Below, in pieces: positions 1-8,410 of a stretch of 64,000 bases of DNA. Origin of the DNA: UBA1926 sp002337215. Lineage in GTDB: Bacteria; Planctomycetota; Phycisphaerae; Phycisphaerales; UBA1924. The translations under genes were made by a program, and so were the position numbers. The DNA lies in contig CAXBAF010000003.1 in NCBI GenBank assembly GCA_963973795.1, positions 159,919 to 223,918 on the forward strand, in the 5' to 3' direction. Numbering within the stretch: position 1 is the first letter of the stretch; each line of letters begins with the position of its first letter. Below the pieces are notes generated by a model, which did no database searches, was not told the origin of the DNA, and saw nothing but the letters and a program-made list of their open reading frames with translations.

Positions 1-1
1 C

Positions 2-1012
2 ACGGGCGGAGCGGGCTACATCGGGTCCCACGCCGTGCAGTTGTTGCTCGAGAACGGTCACGATGTCGCCGTGCTGGACAACCTTTACCGGGGTCATGCC
101 GCCGCGATCGAGCGGGTGCGTTCGTCGACAAACCCGGGTGATCGCCTGACGTTCCACGAGGCCGACTGCACCGATCTCGGCGCGGTATCGCCCGTGCTGA
201 AGGGGGCGGACGCGGTGATGCACTTCGCGGCGCTCACGTACGTCGGCGAATCTGTCGAGCAGCCGCTCGACTATCACCGCGTGAACACCGGGGGCATGAT
301 CACGCTGCTGCGTGCGTGCGCCGAGCACGACGTCGAGCGGTTCATCTTCAGCTCGACGGCGGCGACGTACGGCGAACCAGAAGAGCAGCCCATCGGCGAG
401 AACACGCCACAGAAGCCGATCAACCCCTACGGCGCGTCGAAGCTCGCCGCCGAGCGCGTGCTGACCGATTTTAACGACGCCCGGAAGCGGGCCGGCAAGC
501 CGTTCTCGTTCGCCGCGTTGCGGTACTTCAACGTCGCCGGCGCCGATCCGTCGGGCGTCATCGGCGAGTGGCACAAGCCCGAGACGCACCTCGTGCCGCT
601 CGTCATCGACGCCGCGCGTGGGGTGCGCGACGCGATCACCGTATTCGGGCGCGACTACCCGACGCCCGACGGCACGTGCATCCGCGACTACGTCCACGTG
701 CGCGATCTCGTCGAGGCCCATCTCGCCGTACTCGGCAAGCTCGAGCCGGGCGACGCCCGCCGGTACAACATCGGGACCGGCAGGGGCCTCTCGGTCGACG
801 AGATCATCACCGCCGTCCGCCGGGTCTCGGGGAACGATTTCACGGTCAAGGACGGCGAGCGCCGCGCGGGCGACCCCCCCGAACTCGTCGCCGATCCGTC
901 CGCGATCGCCAGCGAGATCGGGTGGCGGGCCCGGTTTACCGATATCGACGAGACCGTCCGCAGCGCGTGGGACTGGTTCAAGGAAAACCCGACCGGCTAC
1001 GACAACGACTGA
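2..1012 (+). CDS. galE: UDP-glucose 4-epimerase, 5' end outside window
   Basis: NAD-dependent short-chain epimerase that interconverts UDP-glucose and UDP-galactose in the Leloir pathway, acting in the cytoplasm. The open frame runs in from base 2 with TGGAGYIGSH, the GxxGxxG dinucleotide-binding loop, so only the first few residues are missing; a GTG at 35 lies inside this motif and is not the start. Visible family marks are the SSTAATYGEP strand, the YGASK catalytic tyrosine-lysine pair (about nt 430), RYFNVAGAD, and the C-terminal CIRDYVHVRDL and YNIGTGRGLSV segments. The gene is followed 143 bases later by galM on the same strand, which supports a galactose role. Very confident on family; a related UDP-sugar epimerase activity cannot be excluded. 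Confidence 0.93.
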   Translation, partial: TGGAGYIGSHAVQLLLENGHDVAVLDNLYRGHAAAIERVRSSTNPGDRLTFHEADCTDLGAVSPVLKGADAVMHFAALTYVGESVEQPLDYHRVNTGGMITLLRACAEHDVERFIFSSTAATYGEPEEQPIGENTPQKPINPYGASKLAAERVLTDFNDARKRAGKPFSFAALRYFNVAGADPSGVIGEWHKPETHLVPLVIDAARGVRDAITVFGRDYPTPDGTCIRDYVHVRDLVEAHLAVLGKLEPGDARRYNIGTGRGLSVDEIITAVRRVSGNDFTVKDGERRAGDPPELVADPSAIASEIGWRARFTDIDETVRSAWDWFKENPTGYDND

Positions 1013-1155
1013 GCCGGGCGCGGCCCGCGCGACACAGCCCGGGACGGCAACGACAAACAGCAACGTCCAGACACACACGAGACGCACGGCCTTGCGCGCT
1101 CGCGGGCTACCCTGCACGGTCCGTCCGCCAACCATGCAACGACGAGCCCGAATCC

Positions 1156-2199
1156 ATGCACACGCTCACCAACGCCCGCGGCCTTGTCCTCAAGGCGATC
1201 GACCGCGGCGCGATCATCACCCAACTCCACACCCCGGACCGCGAGGGCAACCTCGCCGACGTCGTGCTCGGCTACGACCACGCTGCCGACTATGCGCACG
1301 ATCCGTTCTACCTCGGCGCCGTGGTCGGCCGGTGCGCCAACCGCATCGCACGCGGCAGCTTCTCGCTCGACGGATCCGACCACACGCTCGCGGTCAACAA
1401 TCCTCCCAATCACTTGCACGGCGGTGTTCAGGGGTTCGATAAGCACACCTGGGACGCCGAGCGGATCGACGACCCGCGCGGCCCGGCACTCCGCTTCTCG
1501 CGCACCAGCCCCGACGGCGAAGAGGGATACCCCGGAAATCTGAAGGCGTCGGTGACGTACATCCTCACCGACACGAACGAGTTGATCTGTGAGATGCGTG
1601 CGACCAGCGATGCGCCGACGCTGTGCAACCTCGCGCAGCACACCTATTGGAACCTCACGGGTGTTCACTCGGGCGAGAACGCGGGTGATGGATCAGAACG
1701 CTTCGCGAGCACCATCGAGAATCACGACGTCACCCTCTTTGCTGACCACATGACGCCCACCGACGCCGACGCGATCCCGACCGGCGAGTTCGCGTCCGTC
1801 GCCGGAACGCCCTTCGATTTTCGCACGCCCAAGCCCATCGGGCGCGACATGCACCGCGTCGGCGATGACCCCACCGGCTACGACCACAACTACGTCGTCA
1901 ACGGCGAGCCCGGCACGCTCCGCCCCGTCGCGCGGGTCGTCGAGCCGACCTCCGGACGCGTGATGACGCTGTCGGCCACCCGGCCCGGCGTGCAGCTCTA
2001 TACCGGGAACTTCCTCGACGGGAAGACGCCGGGCAAGGGCGGCGTGCGGTACCCGCGCCACTCGGGTCTCTGCCTCGAGACCCAGCACCACCCCGACGCG
2101 ATCAACAAGCCCGACTGGCCCAGCCCCGTGCTCCGCCCGGGAGAGACCGACCGCCACACGATGGTCTTCGCGTTCTCGACCGATCGCGACGCGCAATAG
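1156..2199 (+). CDS. galM: Aldose 1-epimerase (galactose mutarotase)
   Basis: Converts beta- to alpha-aldoses, feeding the Leloir pathway whose epimerase lies just upstream. The 347-residue length is normal for the family. Motifs include NHLHGG (around residue 86, with a catalytic histidine), HTYWNLTG (around 162), GYDHNYV, and LETQHHPD (around 308, whose glutamate is the expected general base). The frame is open much further upstream, into galE, but ATG 1156 gives the usual N-terminus and starts in the intergenic space; no strong ribosome site is visible. No signal peptide is evident, so a cytoplasmic enzyme is inferred. Confidence 0.92.
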   Translation: MHTLTNARGLVLKAIDRGAIITQLHTPDREGNLADVVLGYDHAADYAHDPFYLGAVVGRCANRIARGSFSLDGSDHTLAVNNPPNHLHGGVQGFDKHTWDAERIDDPRGPALRFSRTSPDGEEGYPGNLKASVTYILTDTNELICEMRATSDAPTLCNLAQHTYWNLTGVHSGENAGDGSERFASTIENHDVTLFADHMTPTDADAIPTGEFASVAGTPFDFRTPKPIGRDMHRVGDDPTGYDHNYVVNGEPGTLRPVARVVEPTSGRVMTLSATRPGVQLYTGNFLDGKTPGKGGVRYPRHSGLCLETQHHPDAINKPDWPSPVLRPGETDRHTMVFAFSTDRDAQ

Positions 2200-2302
2200 C
2201 GATCAGAAAGCGCCGCACACCCCGGTGGAGCGAGGCCGGTCTCTTCGCGTGGTTGTTGTGGCAGCGTTCCGAATAGTTTCGTATTTCCGAAGGAGCCAGG
2301 CC

Positions 2303-3787
2303 GTGCGAGTCGAACGCCGAATCGTCCTTCTGCTCATCGCGTTGCTCGTGTGCCCGGCGAGCGTGGCACGAGCCGACGACCGGCCGAACATCGTCGTCAT
2401 TCTCGCCGATGACGCGGGCCACGCCGACTTCGGGTTCACGGGCGGCACCGTTGTTCCCACGCCCAACATCGACGCGATCGCGCAGGGCGGGGTGGCGCTC
2501 ACCCAGTTCTACACCACCGCCTCGGTCTGCAGCCCCTCCCGCGCGGGGTTCCTCACGGGTCGATACCAGCAACGATTCGGGCACCACTCCAACCTCACCG
2601 GCAGGGCGGCGAGACGCGGGCTCGGGCTCCCGCTCTCAGAGGTCACCGTCGCCGATCACCTCAGGGCCCGCGGCTACACCACCGGAATCATCGGCAAGTG
2701 GCACCTGGGCGAGACCGACGAACTCCTCCCGACACGCCGGGGCTTCGACGTGTTCGAGGGGCTCCCGGGGGGGAGCAGGACGTACGAGCCGATCGAAGGC
2801 GACGACCCGGTCCGCACCATGCGCCGCGAATCGCGCCACGCCGACGGCTCGGTCACGAGCGTCCGGATCGACGAGCCGGAGCTCGACCAGAACCGCGAGA
2901 AAGGGTTCTACGTCACCGACTGGATCGGCGACCGCGCCGCGCACTTCGTCAACGACCACGCGGGTGACGACCGACCCTTCTTCCTGTTCGTCTCGTTCAC
3001 CGCGCCGCACACGCCGCTGGAAGCCCGGCCCACCGATCTCGACGCCGTCGCCGGGATTGAGCCCGAGAACCGACGCGTCTACGCCGCGATGATGCGCAGC
3101 CTCGACCGCGCCGTCGGCGAGATCACCGATGCGCTCGACGAGACCGGGGCGGCCGACAACACCCTGCTCATGTTTTTCAACGACAACGGCGGCGCGACCA
3201 ACAACGGGTCGGACAACGGACGCTTCCGCGGCATGAAGGGAAGCAAGTGGGAGGGGGGCGTGCGTGTCCCCGCCGCGATCCGTTGGCCTGGGACCGTCAC
3301 GCCGGGGCGGCGATTCACGCCCGTCGTTTCGTCGATGGATTTCACCGCGACCGCGGTCGCCGTGGCAGGCGGGCCGATCGAGAGCGCCGCCCCGCTCGAT
3401 GGGCGTGACCTCCGCCCCACGCTCGAGCGTGCTGCAGGCGGCGCGGCCGGCGGATCAACGGCACGCCCGATCGCCGACGATGCTGTCCACCCGGCGCTCT
3501 TCTGGGAGCGTGGCCCGGCCGCGGCTCTCCGCGCCGGGCCCTGGAAGATCATCACGACCCCGGGCCGCGAGCCGCTGCTGTACCACATCCCTGCCGACCC
3601 GGGTGAGACGACCGATCTCGCCGACGAGCGACCCGACATCGTCGATGGTTATCTCAATCTGCTGACGGCCTGGCGATCGGAGATGGTCGCCCCGCTCTGG
3701 ACCGAAGGTGAGCGATGGGAACGCAATCAGCTCCACAAACACGATCCCGACGTGCTCGGCCGAGACGCAGAACGTGCGTATCCATAG
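2303..3787 (+). CDS. Secreted sulfatase, formylglycine type
   Basis: Arylsulfatase-family enzyme that should remove sulfate esters from a sugar or polysaccharide outside the cytoplasm. GTG 2303 is preferred because AGGAG sits seven bases upstream (2291-2295) and the protein then opens with a signal peptide (RRIVLLLIALLVCPASVARA). ILADDAG supplies metal-binding aspartates, and CSPSR at residues 76-80 is the C-x-P-x-R site whose cysteine is matured to formylglycine. GKWHLG and NDNGG follow in the usual order. It is 494 residues long with no C-terminal sorting tag. Substrate cannot be read from sequence; the glucanases nearby suggest a sulfated glycan. Confidence 0.9.
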   Translation: MRVERRIVLLLIALLVCPASVARADDRPNIVVILADDAGHADFGFTGGTVVPTPNIDAIAQGGVALTQFYTTASVCSPSRAGFLTGRYQQRFGHHSNLTGRAARRGLGLPLSEVTVADHLRARGYTTGIIGKWHLGETDELLPTRRGFDVFEGLPGGSRTYEPIEGDDPVRTMRRESRHADGSVTSVRIDEPELDQNREKGFYVTDWIGDRAAHFVNDHAGDDRPFFLFVSFTAPHTPLEARPTDLDAVAGIEPENRRVYAAMMRSLDRAVGEITDALDETGAADNTLLMFFNDNGGATNNGSDNGRFRGMKGSKWEGGVRVPAAIRWPGTVTPGRRFTPVVSSMDFTATAVAVAGGPIESAAPLDGRDLRPTLERAAGGAAGGSTARPIADDAVHPALFWERGPAAALRAGPWKIITTPGREPLLYHIPADPGETTDLADERPDIVDGYLNLLTAWRSEMVAPLWTEGERWERNQLHKHDPDVLGRDAERAYP

Positions 3788-3871
3788 CCCGATAACCACG
3801 GGTCATCGCCCCATATCTGCGCCAACCCAGACCGGGAAGCGAAAAAATCTCTGGCTGCCGTCGCTCTTCTG

Positions 3872-3899
3872 TTGCACGTGTTAAGCAATTAACTACCCT
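3872..3899 (+). promoter_or_regulatory. Predicted promoter with GTTAA-N4-TTAAC operator
   Basis: TTGCAC (3872-3877) and TACCCT (3894-3899) are separated by 16 bases, and that spacer contains the perfect-armed palindrome GTTAAGCAATTAAC (3880-3893). The next gene downstream is the LamG protein at 4013. Two more copies of the palindrome lie between 17336 and 17593, at promoters of the divergent glucanase and LamG genes. The overlap with the -35/-10 spacer suggests a repressor. The palindrome is certain; the promoter boxes are inferred. Confidence 0.55.
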
Positions 3900-4012
3900 A
3901 TCACTGAGTTATACCAGCGCGGGAGTCCGCGGTTGGCCGCTCACCTCCCCGGGAGGGCGTCACCGACCCGCACGAGCGCGTGAGATCCGATCGAGAAAAA
4001 GGAGAGACAGGC

Positions 4013-4849
4013 ATGAAATTCACGACCATGACATGGGCCACGCTGGCCATCACCGCGGGCACCGCCGCCGCCGGCGTATCACCTTGGCGTCAGTTCGACG
4101 CGGCCATCGACCCCGCGGGGGACACCGTCTGGGCCAACACGGGCACCGCCCAGACCGGCCAGGCGCAGAACTTCACGTTCGCCGCGCCGCAGACCGCCGT
4201 TGCGGTCAGCGATCCCTTCGCGCCCGGCATCACCGCCGCGTACGAGATCGGTACCACGGGTGCCATCGCCGGTGCGAACTGGTCGTTCTTCGGCCAGGCG
4301 GGCGGCGGTCGGGCGAACTTCGCGCAGAACTCGTTTGAAGTCTTCTTCCGGGTTGACAACCTCAGCGGGAACCACCTGATCATGGAGATCGGCGGCTCGG
4401 GCGCGGGCGTCAGCCTCGGCATGTCCGATGGCACGCTGACCTGGGCATCCAACCCGGGCGGCGCCGGCACCGACACGACCCATGAGGTCAGCACCGGCAT
4501 CACCACCGGCTGGCACCACGCCGTCGGCGTCTGGAACCGCGACACGCTGAGCACGGCGCTCTACCTCGACGGTCAGTTCGCGGGCGACGTCGCCCTCGCG
4601 GCCGGCACGACCGGGTGGGTCGGCGGCAACGAAGCGACGCTCGGCGGAGTGAACACATCGGCCGCGACGAACATGGACCTCCTGTCGATCACCGAGTTCG
4701 ACGGCGCCATCGCCGCCTTCAATTACTACAAAGAGGAACTCTCTGCGGCGCAGATCGAGGCGATCTACAACGCCAACTTCATCCCCGCCCCGGGGACGAT
4801 CGCGCTCGTCGCCGCCGCGGGCCTCTGCACCACGCGTCGTCGTCGCTGA
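4013..4849 (+). CDS. LamG/concanavalin-fold protein with PEP-CTERM-like tail
   Basis: Exported 278-residue protein whose body looks like a LamG (concanavalin A-like jelly-roll) domain, with the repeated family phrases TGWHHAVGVW and LYLDGQFAGD followed by GNEATLGG. Residues 1-19 form a signal peptide. The C-terminus reads IPAPG, a hydrophobic stretch and RRRR, the layout of PEP-CTERM sorting signals, so processing and attachment at the cell surface are expected. ATG 4013 is chosen because GGAGAG lies seven bases upstream. Similar LamG domains occur in the proteins at 4978 and 17639. A carbohydrate-binding role is inferred from fold and neighbours, not shown. Confidence 0.75.
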   Translation: MKFTTMTWATLAITAGTAAAGVSPWRQFDAAIDPAGDTVWANTGTAQTGQAQNFTFAAPQTAVAVSDPFAPGITAAYEIGTTGAIAGANWSFFGQAGGGRANFAQNSFEVFFRVDNLSGNHLIMEIGGSGAGVSLGMSDGTLTWASNPGGAGTDTTHEVSTGITTGWHHAVGVWNRDTLSTALYLDGQFAGDVALAAGTTGWVGGNEATLGGVNTSAATNMDLLSITEFDGAIAAFNYYKEELSAAQIEAIYNANFIPAPGTIALVAAAGLCTTRRRR

Positions 4850-4877
4850 TCGAGCGACACATTCGCTGACCCTTTCT

Positions 4878-4923
4878 GGGGCCGGCGTCGGCGGTTCTTT
4901 TCGCCGATGCCGGCCCCATTTTT
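4878..4923 (+). terminator. Rho-independent terminator
   Basis: A 16-bp stem (4878-4893 with 4902-4917, one G-U pair) closes an eight-base loop and is followed by ATTTTT. It ends the transcript of the LamG gene at 4013, just before the sulfatase fusion at 4978. Confidence 0.9.
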
Positions 4924-4977
4924 CTCCCGCCTGCACCTTTGCCCGGTGATGAAGCTGTCCGGGCTCGGAGCCGATGT

Positions 4978-7900
4978 ATGCCGATGCAAAGTCTCTCTAC
5001 GCCCGCGATCGCCCTGTCCGCATGCCTTGTCGGGCTCGCGGGCACCGCCCAGATCTCAGCCGCGGGCGATCAGCCAAACGTCCTGCTGATCATCTCCGAC
5101 GACGCCGGGTGGGCCGACTTCGGCTTCAACGACCAGGGCAACGGGCAGATTCCCACGCCCGCCCTCGACTCCATCGCCGCCCGAGGCCGCTGGTTCCGCG
5201 CCGCCTACACCGCGCCGGTCTGCAGCCCCAGCCGGGCGCGGATCTTCCTGGGACAGCACGGCCAACGCACCGGCTACGACCACAACGGGCCCGACGATCA
5301 GGACGCGGGCAACGCGTCCTTCGAGGGGCTCGCGCTCGAAGACGAGACGATCTTCGAACGCATGAACGACGCCGGCTACCACGTCGGCTTCTTCGGCAAG
5401 TGGCACCAGGGCACCGAGCGTGACGTCGTCAGCGGCAACACGCTCATCACCCCCGGCAACCTCCCGCCGCGGCACGGCATCGACTACTTCCTCGGGCTCA
5501 CGTCGGGATCTCGGACGTACTTCACGGGCCAGACCTCGAGCTACGCCCAGCTTCTCCGCGAGCAGACGCTCGACCCGGTGACCAACCTGGTCATCGACAT
5601 CAACCGGGAGGGTGACTACCCCGCCAACACCTACATGACCGATCTGCTCGCCGAGGAGGCCGCCGACTACATCACCGGCCGCGCCACGCAGCCCGATCCG
5701 TTCTTCGCCATCCTCTCCTTCACCGCGCCCCACGGCCCGCTGCAGGCGACCCAGCAGTACTTCGACTTCGTCGATCAGAACATCCCGGGGCTCACCGGGA
5801 ACCGCCGGACCTACGCCGCGATGATGGTCGCGATGGACATGGGCGTTCAGACCGTCCTCGACCGGCTCGACGACCCCAACCAAGACGGAGACACCGCCGA
5901 CAGCCTGACGGGCGACACCCTCGTCTGCTTCATCAACGACAACGGGGGAGAGACCGCCAACGCCGCCCGCAACTTCCCCCTCCGCGGCAAAAAGTCCGAC
6001 ACCTTCGACGGCGGCATCCGCGTCATGATGGCAATGGCGGGCCCCGGCGTGCCCGCCACCGGCGCGTCCTACGACTTCCCCGTCGATTCGTCCGACCTCA
6101 TGCCGACGTTCCTCGCCGCCGCGGGCAGCCCGCTCGGCCCCGACGATTTCACCGACGGCGTTGACCTCATGCCCTTCATCGACGGGACACTGACCGGCCC
6201 GCCCCACGCCGATATCTACGTCCGGGGCAACAACCCCATCGTCGCGGGCCTCCGCCGCAGCGACGAGTGGAAGCTCACCATCGAGAACATCGGGGGACCG
6301 TTCCTCTACGACATCGTCGGCAATCCAGGAGAGACCAGCGTCCGCAACCTGGATTTCCCGGCACTCGTCGACGATCTGACCGACCGCATGACCGCCTACG
6401 AGGTCGAGTACGTCAAGCCGCGATGGGGCCCGACGGACTACAACGATTTCGACGGGTTCATCTGGCGCGCCGCCCAGATCGGCAGCGCCGGGTGGGGTGC
6501 GTCCAATGCCTGGGCCGCGGAGGGCGGTTCCCCGGCGACCGCGACCATGTTCGAGCGCGACGGCTACGCCAACCTCCGCATGACCTTCCCCGGCAGCGGC
6601 ACGCCCTACACCGCGACCAACACACTCACGCGCCCCAACGCCCTCAGCTTCATCGCCAACGAGATCGTCTTCAACGGGACCGGCTCGGGCGTCGCCCTCG
6701 ACGGCCTCCCCGTCCTGCTCGCCGACTCCATCGCCGGCGTCGCGCCCGCGATCCGCATGGACACGGTCGCACCAGGTGGGACCGGCGACCCGATCGAGAT
6801 CGCGCTCGATGTCTCCGCCTGGGACGATGTGCTGCTCGAAGGCGACAGCGAGCAGCCGATGCTCCTCTCCGGGGCATTCCGCGAAGAACGCCCAGCGCAG
6901 AGCTACCTCAAGTTCGGTGCGTTCCCGATGACGATCACGGGCGACGTCGAGATCACCGGCGAGTTCTCTGTCCAGGCAGGCGAGGTGACGGTCCGAGAGA
7001 CCGGTTCGGTCGCGCCGTCGGTGCTGCTCGTGGAGCACACCGCAACTCTCCGCCTGACCGATCCGGACGAGGCGGGGCTGCCCGATTTCATCGGCAACCA
7101 GACCGAACTCGCGCTGACATCGCCCGAAGGCGACGGAGCGACGCCTCCCGTCGCCCTCGATTTCGAAGGTGTCGAAGTCATCGGCTCGCTCACGATCGAT
7201 GGCACCCCTGTCCCGGGCGACTATTTCGACGCGTCGAACTACCCGACCCGGTTCTCCGGGCCCGGCCGGCTCCGCATCCGAGGTCCGCTCGACTGCGACG
7301 GCGATGTCAACAACGACGGCTACGCCGAGTTCTTCGATACGCTCGCCTACCTCCGTGTCTTCGACGCAAGCAACGGGTGCGGCGGCGGCGGCCCCGCCCT
7401 CCCCCCCGGCATCACCGTCAACATGGAAGCCTGGAACGACCCCGCGGGCGACGGCACCTGGGACCTCGCCTCACCCGGAACCGACGCCTCCCGCGTCTGG
7501 ACCTTCGGCGGCAACCTCACACCCGAAACCGTGAGCGATGCGCCGTCGGCGCTCATCGCGTCGGCCTACCGATTCCCCGAAGCCGCCGCCTCGGGCGCTG
7601 ATTACGAAGACCCGTCCCGCTCGCCCAGTTCCATCGAGGTCTGGTTCAACAGCGACAACACAACACCCGAGCAGATCCTCTGGGAAGCCGGCGGCGGCGC
7701 GCGAGGCGCGGCGTTCACCATCGCGAACGGCCAGATCCGCTTCGATGTCCAGAACAGTTCGCCGACCCCCGTCCGCGTCAGCGCACCGATCACCACAGGC
7801 TGGCACCAAGTCGTCGGCACCATCAACATCAACACCGGCGAACTGAATCTCTACCTCGACGGCGCACCCGCCGGCACCATCAACACCGGCGCGACCGACC

Positions 7901-8166
7901 GCTGGGCGGGCGGCAACCCGTCGGGGCTGGGCCAGGTCACATCGAGCATGGTCGGCAACCTCACACCCGCACCCTTCGCGGGACGCATCGCGATCTACCG
8001 CTTCTACAACAACCGCGTCCTCACGCCCGCCCAGGTCGAGCAGGCCTACGACGCCGTGATCGAGGCCAGCGAGCCCTGCGACCCCGCCGCCGACCTCAAC
8101 GGTGACGGCACCGTCGACGCAACAGACATCGAGCAGCACATCATCCAACTCATCGGCTGCGAGTAA
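4978..8166 (+). CDS. Sulfatase fused to dockerin-like and LamG modules
   Basis: Large (1062 residues) secreted sulfatase with appended binding modules. ATG 4978 has GGAG seven bases upstream and gives a signal peptide ending near residue 29. The sulfatase domain (about 30-470) carries LIISDDAG, the formylglycine site CSPSR at 82-86, GKWHQG and NDNGG. A beta-rich linker of unknown type (about 480-765) follows, then a dockerin-like EF-hand (DCDGDVNNDGY, about 772-800), a LamG domain (about 815-1030; TGWHQVVGT, LYLDGAPAG) and a second EF-hand at the very end (DLNGDGTVDATD). The modules suggest a cell-surface enzyme held on its glycan. The enzyme class is clear; substrate and attachment partner are unknown. 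Confidence 0.88.
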   Translation: MPMQSLSTPAIALSACLVGLAGTAQISAAGDQPNVLLIISDDAGWADFGFNDQGNGQIPTPALDSIAARGRWFRAAYTAPVCSPSRARIFLGQHGQRTGYDHNGPDDQDAGNASFEGLALEDETIFERMNDAGYHVGFFGKWHQGTERDVVSGNTLITPGNLPPRHGIDYFLGLTSGSRTYFTGQTSSYAQLLREQTLDPVTNLVIDINREGDYPANTYMTDLLAEEAADYITGRATQPDPFFAILSFTAPHGPLQATQQYFDFVDQNIPGLTGNRRTYAAMMVAMDMGVQTVLDRLDDPNQDGDTADSLTGDTLVCFINDNGGETANAARNFPLRGKKSDTFDGGIRVMMAMAGPGVPATGASYDFPVDSSDLMPTFLAAAGSPLGPDDFTDGVDLMPFIDGTLTGPPHADIYVRGNNPIVAGLRRSDEWKLTIENIGGPFLYDIVGNPGETSVRNLDFPALVDDLTDRMTAYEVEYVKPRWGPTDYNDFDGFIWRAAQIGSAGWGASNAWAAEGGSPATATMFERDGYANLRMTFPGSGTPYTATNTLTRPNALSFIANEIVFNGTGSGVALDGLPVLLADSIAGVAPAIRMDTVAPGGTGDPIEIALDVSAWDDVLLEGDSEQPMLLSGAFREERPAQSYLKFGAFPMTITGDVEITGEFSVQAGEVTVRETGSVAPSVLLVEHTATLRLTDPDEAGLPDFIGNQTELALTSPEGDGATPPVALDFEGVEVIGSLTIDGTPVPGDYFDASNYPTRFSGPGRLRIRGPLDCDGDVNNDGYAEFFDTLAYLRVFDASNGCGGGGPALPPGITVNMEAWNDPAGDGTWDLASPGTDASRVWTFGGNLTPETVSDAPSALIASAYRFPEAAASGADYEDPSRSPSSIEVWFNSDNTTPEQILWEAGGGARGAAFTIANGQIRFDVQNSSPTPVRVSAPITTGWHQVVGTININTGELNLYLDGAPAGTINTGATDRWAGGNPSGLGQVTSSMVGNLTPAPFAGRIAIYRFYNNRVLTPAQVEQAYDAVIEASEPCDPAADLNGDGTVDATDIEQHIIQLIGCE

Positions 8167-8180
8167 ACAGACGCAAATGT

Positions 8181-8383
8181 GCCACGGCCGTCTCAGCCGT
8201 GTTTGCGAACCGGTCACACATGAAACCGTGCCACCGACCCGGCTTCCGGGTCGGTGTTTTACATCGATGGATCTGTCGGCCTGACTTCATAGCAGGGTGC
8301 CGTGGAGACACCGCAAGGCGGTTTCTCCACGCCCGCATTGACCGGTCATAGAGAAGGCTGCGTTGTCTCCGTGGCACCCACGG
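8181..8383 (+). repeat. Cluster of four GTGCCAC-type hairpins
   Basis: Four palindromes lie between two convergent genes: 8183-8201 (CACGGC arms), 8233-8255 (10-bp perfect arms, loop CTT), 8301-8331 (14-bp arms, one mismatch, loop AAG) and 8369-8383 (CCGTGG arms, loop CAC). Three are introduced by GTGCC on the plus strand and the fourth contains the reverse complement GTGGCAC. The same leader plus hairpin recurs near 34391, 35210 and 35327, so this looks like a dispersed palindromic element rather than only terminators. Confidence 0.7.
8233..8259 (+). terminator. Probable terminator of the sulfatase fusion gene
   Basis: A perfect 10-bp stem with loop CTT (8233-8255) followed by GTTTT, 67 bases after the stop codon at 8166. 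It is also a member of the hairpin cluster described separately. Confidence 0.65.
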
Positions 8384-8410
8384 GGCGCCCCCGGGTATCA
8401 CGTTCGCACA

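Noticed and set aside
5056..7038. 660-codon open frame antisense to the sulfatase fusion gene
   Set aside because: Long antisense frames are expected in GC-rich coding DNA; its translation is Val/Gly/Arg-rich without motifs and the plus-strand gene is certain.
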